Shown in pieces: positions 44,728-53,512 of a DNA stretch of 64,000 nt (its first letter is position 1; every line of letters starts with the position of its first letter). The notes under the pieces were generated by a model that worked only from the letters and a program-made list of their open reading frames with translations, ran no database searches and was not told the DNA's origin. The position numbers and the translations under genes were made by a program. This DNA comes from Collinsella ureilytica. GTDB lineage: Bacteria; Actinomycetota; Coriobacteriia; Coriobacteriales; Coriobacteriaceae. The DNA lies in the NCBI RefSeq assembly GCF_019795105.1, contig NZ_JAIMFO010000007.1, forward strand, positions 186,001 to 250,000, in the 5' to 3' direction.

Positions 44728-47396
44728 GCTCCTTTTTCAGATGCGTTGGATACCAGAAGTGCCTGAAGCACGAACGGCAAGATGCCGCCGGCGCCTAGGT
44801 ATAACGCCTCAGTAGGCGTATCAATACACACACGTACCTCAAAGCTCACCTGGGTCTCACCTTGACGCGCCACTACCCGAGTTGTAGTAGCAGATCTACC
44901 AGCTCGGCCTACATCGACTGGCTCGATCGTAAATGACTCTAAACCTGTGAGCCCTATGGTAGTCGCATCTTCGTGAGGCATGAACTGCAAGGGTACTATC
45001 CCCATGCCAATAAGGTTCGAGCGATGGATGCGCTCAAAGCTCTCGGCAATAACCGCTCTCACTCCTAAGAGAGCAGGTCCTTTTGCAGCCCAGTCACGAG
45101 AGGATCCTGAACCGTACATCTTACCAGCAATGATTACCAAATCGCGACCAGCTTCTGTTGCTGAAACAGCTGCATCGTAGATAGAAACAATCTCTTTGCT
45201 TATAGGATCGAGCGTCCATCCACCGAGCTTGCCTTGGGCGAGCTTATTTTGTAGGCGCACATTCGCGAATGTTCCCCTCATCATAATCTCGTGGTTGCCT
45301 CGGCGAGAACCGTAGGTATTAAAGGAGGCCTCATCATATCCTCGCTCACGGAGATACTGAGCTGCAGGAGACGTGCGGCCAATGGCTCCTGCCGGCGATA
45401 TGTGATCGGTTGTAATAAAGTCTCCCAAATACGCAAGGCACGCTGCATCTGTTATAGAGAAGCGATCAGATGCTTGTACCTGCTCAAAATATGGTGGCCG
45501 GCGCACATAGGTAGACGATGGATCCCACGGAAAGGTTGAACCGGATGCTTCAGGTAAATCCTGCCAGGCCTGACTTCCCTTTTGAGCGGACAGGCGGGTA
45601 CTTTGAAACACGAGTGGATCCAAAACAGCCTGCAAGCACGCCTCAACCTCAGCGTCAGTCGGGAGCAGATCACGCAAGAAAACCGGACCGTCGTTGCCTT
45701 CGCCTAACGGCTCAAGCTCCAAGTTACGATCAACCGTACCTGCAAGCGCATAGGCAAAGACCAAAGCAGGTGCTGCAAGGTAGTTTTGAGCTACATCAGG
45801 GCTAATTCTTCCGTCAAAATTGCGATTACCAGAAAGCACGCTCGTCAACTCGCAGGTTGCAGCAAGCTTTTCCATACCGTCCAATAACGGTCCAGAATTG
45901 CCAATGCAACTCATACATCCATAGCCGCAGACATCAAATCCTTGACGTGCAAGGGGTTCTAACAAACCTGCCCGAGCAAGCAAACTCGTCGTTGCGTGGC
46001 TACCAGGAGCAAAAATCTTTTTCACCCACGGCCGCGAGTACACACCGAGCTCACAGGCACGAGCAGCTGCAAGTCCTGCCGCTATCATCATGGCTGGATC
46101 CGTTGCAGTCGTACAGCTCGTAATCGCGGCAATCGCGATCGCTCCATGTCCTAACTCATACTGATGCTTGTCAATATGGACTGAAAAGCTCTCGCCTTTC
46201 GTTCGGCCATGGTCTTTTAGGCTCTCTTCGAAACGCTTCGGCAAGTCTGCAATGCTTACGCGGTTGTGAGGGCGAGAAGGTCCGGCCAAGGATGGAGTGA
46301 CCTCAGAAAGATCAACCTCAATGAGCTCAGACCACACGCGCTCGTGATCCGGATCTGATAAGAGACCTTGAGCTTTGAGATATTCGCGAACAAGGCGTAT
46401 ATCATCCTCGTCAGTGCCGGTGAGGGCAAGCTGATCTAATACCGCTTCATCCGGTGGGAAAAATGTTGCAGTGGCACCATACTCCGGCGTCATATTAGCA
46501 ACGGTTGCCCGCTGCGTAGCGGTGAGCTCTCTCACACCCGGGCCGGTACACTCGAGCAAGCAACCCACAACGCCAATCGCGCGCAGGCGATACGCGAGCT
46601 CAAGAGCAAGATCCATGGCCGTAGCACCACCGGCAAGCTTACCGGTGAGCTTGATCCCAATAACGCGCGGTACACGCATGCTGATTGGCTGGCCTAAGGC
46701 TGCAGCCTCAGCCTCAATGCCGCCCACGCCCCATCCAAGTACACCAATTCCGTTTACCGTGGTGGTATGAGAATCGGTTCCAACCACGGTATCAAAACCA
46801 AGTGCATCCGTAATTTCTGATGTGGCAGGCGCAGGGAGTACGACGCGAGAGATCTGCTCAACATTGAGCTGATGGCAGATACCGACGCCTGGCGGGACAA
46901 TCTTTACCTCATCAAAGCTCTTGGCACTCCATTTTAAAAAGGAGAAGCGTTCGGTATTCCGCTCAAGCTCAAGGCGGGCATTTTGCTCTGCTGCATCGGG
47001 CACAGATGAACAATCTGCCGTAACTGAATGATCAACAACCAGCGTACAGGGAATACGAGGGTTCACAAGCTCTGGGTCTCCCCCACACTGCTTTGCAGCA
47101 TCACGCATAGCAGCAAAGTCAACAAAAACTGGAACACCGGTAAAGTCCTGAAAGAGCACTCGAGAAGGCATGAACTCAATCTCAGGACCTGGAACACCCG
47201 CGAGACCCGCCTCAACAATCGCGCGTGCCTGGCTGATTGCGCGATCCGGATCAGAGACGGTTCGCAAGACATTTTCTATCAGCACCTGCAAAGACACCGG
47301 CAGCGTATCGGCTCCTTCAAGTGCTGAGGTAAGAAATACAGTCCACTTCTTGTTATCTATAACGAGCTCAGAAGCGCCCATGCGCTTAGTTGCCAT
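44724..47396 (-). CDS. acnA: Aconitate hydratase, AcnA/IRP type
   Basis: Isomerises citrate and isocitrate with a [4Fe-4S] cluster. The 890 residues match AcnA in length and order: FQDFTGVPVFVDFAAMRDA, DHSVTAD, VGTDSHTTTVNGIGVLGWGVGG, cluster cysteines in SCTTATDP and CGYGCMSCIGNSG, and GDFITTDHISPAG with the swivel domain AGKMYGSGSSRDWAAKGP. The start is the ATG at 47396 behind GGGGGT. No other TCA enzyme is in the window; in an anaerobe it probably serves glutamate synthesis. Confidence 0.97.
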   Translation of the reverse strand: MATKRMGASELVIDNKKWTVFLTSALEGADTLPVSLQVLIENVLRTVSDPDRAISQARAIVEAGLAGVPGPEIEFMPSRVLFQDFTGVPVFVDFAAMRDAAKQCGGDPELVNPRIPCTLVVDHSVTADCSSVPDAAEQNARLELERNTERFSFLKWSAKSFDEVKIVPPGVGICHQLNVEQISRVVLPAPATSEITDALGFDTVVGTDSHTTTVNGIGVLGWGVGGIEAEAAALGQPISMRVPRVIGIKLTGKLAGGATAMDLALELAYRLRAIGVVGCLLECTGPGVRELTATQRATVANMTPEYGATATFFPPDEAVLDQLALTGTDEDDIRLVREYLKAQGLLSDPDHERVWSELIEVDLSEVTPSLAGPSRPHNRVSIADLPKRFEESLKDHGRTKGESFSVHIDKHQYELGHGAIAIAAITSCTTATDPAMMIAAGLAAARACELGVYSRPWVKKIFAPGSHATTSLLARAGLLEPLARQGFDVCGYGCMSCIGNSGPLLDGMEKLAATCELTSVLSGNRNFDGRISPDVAQNYLAAPALVFAYALAGTVDRNLELEPLGEGNDGPVFLRDLLPTDAEVEACLQAVLDPLVFQSTRLSAQKGSQAWQDLPEASGSTFPWDPSSTYVRRPPYFEQVQASDRFSITDAACLAYLGDFITTDHISPAGAIGRTSPAAQYLRERGYDEASFNTYGSRRGNHEIMMRGTFANVRLQNKLAQGKLGGWTLDPISKEIVSIYDAAVSATEAGRDLVIIAGKMYGSGSSRDWAAKGPALLGVRAVIAESFERIHRSNLIGMGIVPLQFMPHEDATTIGLTGLESFTIEPVDVGRAGRSATTTRVVARQGETQVSFEVRVCIDTPTEALYLGAGGILPFVLQALLVSNASEKGA

Positions 47397-47475
47397 ATCA
47401 ACCCCCAGTTGCGAAGCATCGACTGCTTTAGTATCGCATGGATGAGTGCTGAGGAAAGCTATGGAGCCGCACGAG

Positions 47476-50184
47476 TTACAAATTTGAATCCTGGCGCTTC
47501 TTGCGCTTGTTCATACGGACACGGATACCATCAGGCGAATGTGAGAGACGACCAGTTTTTGCCGGAGTTTTGCGTTGCTTGTTGGTCGATGCCTGTTGGC
47601 GCGCGCGACCAAAGAGCTTTTGTATCGTCTGACGAGCGGCCGATCCGGTCGAAGATACCTTGCGAGACCGACCTCGCAGTGACACACGCACTCCTCGTCC
47701 AAAGCCAGTTGCGGGACGCCTGCCATGATCAGTTCTGAGCGCTAAGACGTCTGCCCGCTTCCAAAAGAGAAGACATGAACCAAGTGAAATGGCAACGAGC
47801 GTAAGACCTGCACCGAGCGAAAGCGGCTCGATTGAGTAAAAGGTAGGAAAGAACAACATACCTGAGCTGATGCCACACACAACAACGACCATGAGTGCGG
47901 CGCGCAGTGCCGTAAACGGCCTTGAGATGCGCCAGATTAATGAGACGCTAACGGCACTGGTAGAAACCAGGCACATGGTAGAGGCCATAGCATCAGAAAA
48001 CCCAAAGAGATGAGAAGCTGCCAGACACCCGCAACAGCCCACGGTCACCGCAACCGAAGCAGGAAGTGCTCGGCGCACCACATTCGTAATAAAGTGCCCT
48101 TCCACACGTGCACGGTTTGGCTCAAGACCCAAAACAAAACCAGGCAGACCGATGCAGAAGAAATTAATGAGCGTCATCTGGATGGGTTCAAACGGATAGG
48201 GCGGAAAAAGAACACAGAGGGCAGCTAAGGCCATAGAAAAAAGAGTCTTGGTGAGAAACAGTGCAGCTGAGCGCTGAAGGTTATTGATCGAGCGCCTGCC
48301 CTCTGCAACCACAGCTGGCATAGATGCAAAGTCATTATCCACCAACACAATCTCAGCTACATTGCGGGCTGCATCAGAACCTGCCGCCATCGCAACCGAG
48401 CAGTCTGCTTCTTTTAGGGCAAGTACGTCATTCACGCCATCTCCGGTCATGGCAACCGTGTGGCCACGACGCTTAAGCCCTACTACCAACTCACGCTTTT
48501 GCTGAGGAGTTACACGCCCAAAGATGCGCGAGCGATCAAGAGCTGTATCTAAAGCAGCCGCGCTTGAGAGACTGGAGGCATCGGTAAGCTCAGCGGCATG
48601 AGGAATACCAACTGTTTTGGCGATAGAAGACACCGTGCGTGGATCGTCACCCGAGATGACGTAAAGCTCAACTCCTTGCTCTTGAAAATACTGAATGGTG
48701 TCTTGTGCCGAAGCACGAATCTCATCACCAATGCAGAGAAAACCTAAGGGCTCTACCTCACCGATGATGACTCCCTCATCATCAAAGCCTAAAACACGAC
48801 CAACAATGAGCACGCGTGCCGTTGAGGCAAGTTCAGAGAGGCGATCGGCTACCTGATCAAGCATGTGGGGTGAGAGTACAAATGAGGCAGCACCCATCAC
48901 AAACGATCCCGCTTCAGTTTCAACACCGCTATATTTTCGCGCAGATGAAAAAGGAATGGTGCGAAGCAGCTCGTTGCGGTCACGATCAACATCTTTGTAG
49001 TACTCAATTAAGGCGCGAGCGGTTTCATTGGCATCAGACTGGGACGCATCTGCCAGGGCTGCTAGGGCTTGATCGAGAGGCTCGGCCATATGATCTTCGA
49101 TGGGGAAAACCCCTGATACCGACATAGCACCTGAGGTAATGGTTCCTGTTTTATCAAGACATAAAACATCAACACGAGCAAGCGTTTCAATACAATGAAG
49201 CTGCTGAGCAAGAACACGCCGACGCGCAAGTCTAACGGTTGCAATTGCTAACACCGAAGAGGTAAGCAGTACCAAACCTTGGGGAACCATGCCGAGAAGT
49301 GCGCCTACAACAGAAAGAATGGCACGAGCAGGTACCCGTCCCGCAAGTGTTTCATGTAGAGCCCAAATAAACGGCCCGGTACTATCAGGTGAGCCTGCAT
49401 CGCGATAGACATCAGAAAGCGATGCCCAAAGCAATGCTAAGCCGATAGGAATCATAAACAAACCGGCAAAACGCACAATCGACTGCAGGGAGCGCATGAT
49501 CTCAGAGTTAACTGGCTTAACGTATTTTGCTTCTGCGTTGATGCGTGAGACATAATTGTCTGCACCAACATGAATCACGCGAGCAAAGACGGTACCCGAG
49601 TCTATAAAGCTGCCACTCATCAGCTCACTGCCAGGTACTTTGCGAATAAGATCGCTCTCACCCGTCAGCAGGCTCTCATTCACGCTCGCTTCCCCTGAGA
49701 TCACAACAGCATCTGCGGGGATTTGATCGCCCCGACCTAAACGAACAATATCGTCAAGAACAATCTCCGTAAGCTCTACCTCAACCTCACGTCCATCTCG
49801 AATTGCGCAAGCTCGCTTAGAGGTAAGCAAGGTCAGCTTATCAACCATACGTTTCGAACGAAGCGCCTGGATGACACCAATACTGGTATTGAGCACAACA
49901 ATGGCTAAAAAGGTGAGATTTTTCCAAGAGCCGGTGATCAGAACCAACACGGCTAACACAGCATTAATAAGGTTGAAGACCGTGAAGAGATTCTCTGTAA
50001 TGAGCTCACGTACTGACTTGGTTTTGAGCTCTACTTCTCGATTCCAAAGACCAGCTTCAACACGAGCAGCAACCTCTTCTGCACTCAAGCCCCGAGCTGC
50101 ATCACTGCTCTGATCCCCCATCGTCTGAGCATAGTGGGAAACATCAGGAGAAACACCAGCTTGAGGATGCAAAGGTTCATTCAT
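47476..50184 (-). CDS. P-type cation-transporting ATPase, CtpE-like
   Basis: Integral membrane ion pump, 902 residues from the ATG at 50184. Motifs: TGES at 174-177, M4 motif PQGL at 301-304, phosphorylated D344 in DKTGTIT, and GDGVNDVLALKEADCSVAM. Membrane segments follow the P2-like layout, four before and about six after the catalytic loops. The N-terminal region (VRELITENLFTVFNLINAVL) resembles mycobacterial CtpE, a calcium transporter, so Ca2+ is a reasonable guess. The last 85 residues are a strongly basic tail. An apparent upstream extension runs through the tRNA and is not coding. Confidence 0.9.
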   Translation of the reverse strand: MNEPLHPQAGVSPDVSHYAQTMGDQSSDAARGLSAEEVAARVEAGLWNREVELKTKSVRELITENLFTVFNLINAVLAVLVLITGSWKNLTFLAIVVLNTSIGVIQALRSKRMVDKLTLLTSKRACAIRDGREVEVELTEIVLDDIVRLGRGDQIPADAVVISGEASVNESLLTGESDLIRKVPGSELMSGSFIDSGTVFARVIHVGADNYVSRINAEAKYVKPVNSEIMRSLQSIVRFAGLFMIPIGLALLWASLSDVYRDAGSPDSTGPFIWALHETLAGRVPARAILSVVGALLGMVPQGLVLLTSSVLAIATVRLARRRVLAQQLHCIETLARVDVLCLDKTGTITSGAMSVSGVFPIEDHMAEPLDQALAALADASQSDANETARALIEYYKDVDRDRNELLRTIPFSSARKYSGVETEAGSFVMGAASFVLSPHMLDQVADRLSELASTARVLIVGRVLGFDDEGVIIGEVEPLGFLCIGDEIRASAQDTIQYFQEQGVELYVISGDDPRTVSSIAKTVGIPHAAELTDASSLSSAAALDTALDRSRIFGRVTPQQKRELVVGLKRRGHTVAMTGDGVNDVLALKEADCSVAMAAGSDAARNVAEIVLVDNDFASMPAVVAEGRRSINNLQRSAALFLTKTLFSMALAALCVLFPPYPFEPIQMTLINFFCIGLPGFVLGLEPNRARVEGHFITNVVRRALPASVAVTVGCCGCLAASHLFGFSDAMASTMCLVSTSAVSVSLIWRISRPFTALRAALMVVVVCGISSGMLFFPTFYSIEPLSLGAGLTLVAISLGSCLLFWKRADVLALRTDHGRRPATGFGRGVRVSLRGRSRKVSSTGSAARQTIQKLFGRARQQASTNKQRKTPAKTGRLSHSPDGIRVRMNKRKKRQDSNL

Positions 50185-50217
50185 GAATCGTCCAACCAGA
50201 CACAGCATAGGCGGGTG

Positions 50218-50254
50218 AAAAAACCCGAACAAGCCAATAATCGGTCTGCCCGGG
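50218..50254 (-). terminator. Terminator after tRNA-Arg
   Basis: On the minus strand an imperfect stem with outer CCCG/CGGG, several G-U pairs and one mismatch is followed directly by TTTTTT. It starts 16 bases after the tRNA and precedes the P-type ATPase gene. Confidence 0.65.
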
Positions 50255-50269
50255 TAGTTGCAGCATGGG

Positions 50270-50343
50270 TGCCCCGTATAGGGTTCGAACCTACGGCCTT
50301 CTGCTCCGGAGGCAGACGCTCTAATCCACTGAGCTAACGGGGC
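50270..50343 (-). tRNA. tRNA-Arg (anticodon CCG)
   Basis: A 74-base cloverleaf. Acceptor stem GCCCCGT/ACGGGGC; D arm GCTC-AGTGGATTA-GAGC; anticodon stem TCTGC/GCAGA with loop CTCCGGA, anticodon CCG; variable AGGCC; T arm GTAGG-TTCGAAC-CCTAT; discriminator A. It reads codon CGG. CCA is not encoded (the DNA has CCC). A strong promoter lies 14 bases upstream. Confidence 0.97.
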
Positions 50344-50356
50344 GCATCGATTGAGC

Positions 50357-50384
50357 ATTATACGCGAATGAGGCGGGCGCGCAA
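50357..50384 (-). promoter_or_regulatory. Promoter of tRNA-Arg
   Basis: TTGCGC, a 16-base spacer and a perfect TATAAT on the minus strand. The predicted start is about seven bases before the mature tRNA. Confidence 0.85.
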
Positions 50385-50457
50385 CGACTGGGATAAAAGA
50401 TCTGTTGCGAGTCGATGGCGGCTCGTCGAGCCAAAGAGGCGGTGCTCGAGCTTCATC

Positions 50458-50463
50458 TATACT
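50458..50463 (+). promoter_or_regulatory. Weak candidate -10 of the aromatic operon
   Basis: TATACT lies 38 bases before the aroF ATG in the 158-base divergent gap. No good -35 is seen. The gap is too short for a T-box or a peptide attenuator with a clear terminator, and I see neither. Confidence 0.35.
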
Positions 50464-50501
50464 GGCTCCACTACCGACACACGAACGCGAGGGAGCACTC
50501 A

Positions 50502-51527
50502 ATGATCGCGATTCTTACAAAAAATGCCCCCGATGAGGCAGTAGAGCACTTAAGCGATTGGATCCGAGGCAAGGGCCTCGATGTGCACATTAGCCGGGGA
50601 GCAAACGAGATCATTGTTGGCTTGGTGGGCGATACCACCAAGATTGATCCAATCTTGCTCGAATCTATGGACATTGTTGAGCGTGTCCAGCGCGTTTCCG
50701 AGCCTTTCAAAAAAGCAAATCGAAAGTTTCATCCCGATGATTCCATTATTGATTGCGGGCACGGGGTTTTACTCGGTGGCGGCTTTTTCCAAGTCATTGC
50801 AGGACCTTGCTCAGTTGAGGGAGATAATCTCATCCGCATTGCGCGTCGGGTAAAGGCTGCAGGAGCCACCATGCTTCGTGGTGGAGCCTATAAGCCGCGC
50901 ACGAGCCCGTATGCATCCCAGGGTATGGGAGAGGCTGGCTTGGATCTTTTGCTCGAAGCCGGATCAGAGCTTGATATGCCCGTTGTTACCGAGGTCATGG
51001 ATCCGCGCGACGTGGCCCTATTTCTTGATAAGGGCGTTGATGTCATGCAAATTGGTGCTCGAAATGCTCAAAACTTCCCCTTGCTTCGCGAGGTGGGCAA
51101 GACCTCAACTCCAGTTTTGTTGAAGCGCGGTATGGCAGGAACGATTGATGAGCTGCTCATGGCTGCAGAATACATCATGAGCGAAGGCAATCCTAACGTT
51201 ATGGTTTGTGAGCGCGGGATTAGAACCTTTGAAACGAGAACGCGCAATACCTTTGATCTCAATGCAATTCCTGCAATCCACCATCTTTCCCACCTCCCCA
51301 TCGTGGCAGACCCCAGTCATGCCACCGGACACACCCGCTATGTAGGACCTATGGCACGAGCCGCCGTTGCAGCAGGTGCTGATGGGCTCGAAATTGAGGT
51401 GCACGACGATCCAGCCCATGCGTGGTCTGATGGTGCCCAAGCCTTAACGCCTGATATGTTTGACCAGCTCATGAAGGATCTTCTGCGCATTCGCTCCATT
51501 GTCGCACCCGCAAAGACCGAGGCGTAG
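50502..51527 (+). CDS. aroF: 3-deoxy-7-phosphoheptulonate (DAHP) synthase, type I beta
   Basis: First step of the shikimate pathway, from PEP and erythrose 4-phosphate. The start is the ATG at 50502 behind GAGGGAG, giving 341 residues; a longer upstream frame has no ribosome site. Residues 1-75 form a ferredoxin-like regulatory domain, as in the Thermotoga enzyme that is inhibited by Tyr/Phe; the barrel follows with AGPCSVE, LRGGAYKPRTSPY, QIGARNAQN, KRGM and DPSHATG. It heads an eight-gene operon; feedback control probably acts through the N-terminal domain. Confidence 0.96.
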   Translation: MIAILTKNAPDEAVEHLSDWIRGKGLDVHISRGANEIIVGLVGDTTKIDPILLESMDIVERVQRVSEPFKKANRKFHPDDSIIDCGHGVLLGGGFFQVIAGPCSVEGDNLIRIARRVKAAGATMLRGGAYKPRTSPYASQGMGEAGLDLLLEAGSELDMPVVTEVMDPRDVALFLDKGVDVMQIGARNAQNFPLLREVGKTSTPVLLKRGMAGTIDELLMAAEYIMSEGNPNVMVCERGIRTFETRTRNTFDLNAIPAIHHLSHLPIVADPSHATGHTRYVGPMARAAVAAGADGLEIEVHDDPAHAWSDGAQALTPDMFDQLMKDLLRIRSIVAPAKTEA

Positions 51528-51529
51528 CC

Positions 51530-52408
51530 ATGTGTGAGCGCACTCAGATTGGCATTCTTGGCTTAGGCCTCATAGGAGGCAGTCTTGCTCGAGCCTACGC
51601 TCAAGCAGGTTGGAAGGTAGTAGGTGCAGATACCGACCCCGATACCATGGCAGCCGCCCGCGTCGATACCATTTCAGGTGTCTTAGATGAGCACACAGCT
51701 CCGGGCTGCGATCTTATTATCTTAGCCACCTATCCTGAAGCCTGTCTCCGCTGGCTTACAACACATGCACCCCTATTAGGAGAGCACCCGATCGTTATTG
51801 ATACCGCAGGAATAAAAAGCTCGCTTTGTGCGGGTGCAAACAAGCTTGCACACACATGGGGCTTCTCATTTTGTGGAGCTCATCCTATGGCTGGCACCGA
51901 GCAGTCTGGCTTTGCCTTTGCTCGCGCCAATCTCTTCGTTGGAGCGCCTTTAGTATTGACTCCAGAACCAAGTATGGATGATATGGTCAAACTCAAGCTG
52001 CTCGATCGGATTCGCACCCTCGTTCAGCCTGCAGGCTTTGGCTCAATCTCTATCACAACGCCCGAAGAACATGATCGACTCATCGCCTATACCAGCCAGC
52101 TCGCCCATGTTGTATCAAACGCCTATGTGAAAAGTCCCACTGCCCGCTCACATCATGGTTTTTCTGCTGGCAGCTACCGCGACCTCACGCGGGTCGCTGA
52201 GCTGAATGCTCCTATGTGGACAGAGCTTATGATGGCAAATCGTGATGCCTTAAGCTATGAAATCAAGCAGATCATCGATCAGCTGAGCCGCTACCACGTG
52301 GCGCTTCAAACGTATGATTCAGAGCTCTTGCTCGATCTTTTATCTGAGGGAGATCAACGCAAACGAGAACTTGACGACAGCCTCGACGATCCCGAACGCA
52401 CATCCTAA
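51530..52408 (+). CDS. tyrA: Prephenate dehydrogenase
   Basis: Oxidatively decarboxylates prephenate toward tyrosine. The 292 residues have the NAD motif ILGLGLIGGSLARAY at residues 10-24, and conserved GAHPMAGTEQSGF and SQLAHVVSNAY segments with the catalytic and substrate His. No ACT domain is visible, so it lacks its own Tyr-sensing domain. It follows aroF by two bases; its TAA overlaps an unused ATG before aroB. Confidence 0.95.
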   Translation: MCERTQIGILGLGLIGGSLARAYAQAGWKVVGADTDPDTMAAARVDTISGVLDEHTAPGCDLIILATYPEACLRWLTTHAPLLGEHPIVIDTAGIKSSLCAGANKLAHTWGFSFCGAHPMAGTEQSGFAFARANLFVGAPLVLTPEPSMDDMVKLKLLDRIRTLVQPAGFGSISITTPEEHDRLIAYTSQLAHVVSNAYVKSPTARSHHGFSAGSYRDLTRVAELNAPMWTELMMANRDALSYEIKQIIDQLSRYHVALQTYDSELLLDLLSEGDQRKRELDDSLDDPERTS

Positions 52409-52422
52409 TGGAGAGATTTGGC

Positions 52423-53511
52423 ATGTATACCGTTTCTGTTAAGGCTTCTCAAGCCTACGAGGTTCATATTGGTACTGGCTTGCTTGAGCAGGTCGGTTCA
52501 GTCGCTCGCACATGCGCCGGAGGTACCAAGGCGCTCATTGTGACCGATTCAAATGTTGGACCTTTATATGCAGGCATTGTTTCTGCATCTCTTGAAGCGG
52601 CAGACTATGCCTGTACGACCTATACCTTTCTTGCTGGTGAGGCTCAAAAATACGCTTCAACCTATTTGGATATCTTAGATACCCTTGCCCGCTCACAATT
52701 GAGCCGCGATGATCTTGTTGTTGCCGTCGGCGGAGGCGTTACGGGAGATCTTGCCGGCTTTGCTGCTGCTACATATTTGCGCGGCATCAACTATATTCAA
52801 GTGCCCACAAGCCTGCTTGCCCAAGTTGACTCCTCAGTTGGTGGAAAATGCGGCATTGACCTTGAGCAGGGTAAAAACCTTGCCGGTGCATTTTGGCAGC
52901 CTCGAGCAGTGCTGGCAGACGTTGGCTGCTTAGCAACGCTTACGCCTGAGGTATTTTCTGATGGATGTGGAGAGATCATTAAGCACGCCGTTTTAGCTGA
53001 TCCCGAATTGTTTCAGCTCCTCCACGATATTCCTTTAAGCTTGGACGTATTGCATGCCAATATAGCTGGCGTAGCCGCTGTTATTGCACGCAGTATAGAA
53101 ATCAAGCGCAATATTGTAGAAGCAGATGAGCGCGAAGCAGGAGCCCGTGCCTTGCTCAATTTAGGTCATAGCATAGGACATGCGATAGAGCACCTCGAAG
53201 CGTATCAACGCGGACACGGCTCGTGTGTTGCCGCTGGTATGGTAGCTATTGCCCGCGCAGCTGCTGCATCAGGTGCCTGCGAAGAAGATGTACCGACCGC
53301 TATTGATCAGGTCTCAACCGCGATGGGACTTGATACCTCAATTGCCTGGGGCGCAGAAGCGATCTTTAAGGCAGCGCTTTCCGACAAAAAGCGGCATGCT
53401 GATACGATTACCCTCGTTATTCCTCACGCAATTGGTACATGTGCCCTTACCACGGTTGCACTCAAGGACTTTTACGACATCATCGCCTCTGGCATCAGAA
53501 AGGACGCTTAG
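52423..53511 (+). CDS. aroB: 3-dehydroquinate synthase
   Basis: Second shikimate step, closing DAHP to 3-dehydroquinate with NAD and zinc. The ATG at 52423 is preceded by GGAGAG at seven bases; an ATG at 52408 overlapping the tyrA stop lacks a site. The 362 residues contain GGGVTGDLAGFAAATYLRG, the PTSLLAQVDSSVGGKCGID segment, KNLAGAFWQP and the zinc ligands around NLGHSIGHAIE. Confidence 0.97.
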   Translation: MYTVSVKASQAYEVHIGTGLLEQVGSVARTCAGGTKALIVTDSNVGPLYAGIVSASLEAADYACTTYTFLAGEAQKYASTYLDILDTLARSQLSRDDLVVAVGGGVTGDLAGFAAATYLRGINYIQVPTSLLAQVDSSVGGKCGIDLEQGKNLAGAFWQPRAVLADVGCLATLTPEVFSDGCGEIIKHAVLADPELFQLLHDIPLSLDVLHANIAGVAAVIARSIEIKRNIVEADEREAGARALLNLGHSIGHAIEHLEAYQRGHGSCVAAGMVAIARAAAASGACEEDVPTAIDQVSTAMGLDTSIAWGAEAIFKAALSDKKRHADTITLVIPHAIGTCALTTVALKDFYDIIASGIRKDA

Positions 53512-53512
53512 C

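Noticed and set aside
50185-50502. N-terminal extension of the P-type ATPase frame by about 106 residues
   Set aside because: The extension reads through the tRNA-Arg gene and its promoter; the translated tRNA gives a well-known false peptide. The ATG at 50184 fits the family.
53249-53512. Extended aroA frame beginning inside aroB
   Set aside because: It lies over the conserved end of aroB in another frame, while the ATG at 53513 has a ribosome site and starts the EPSP synthase core.
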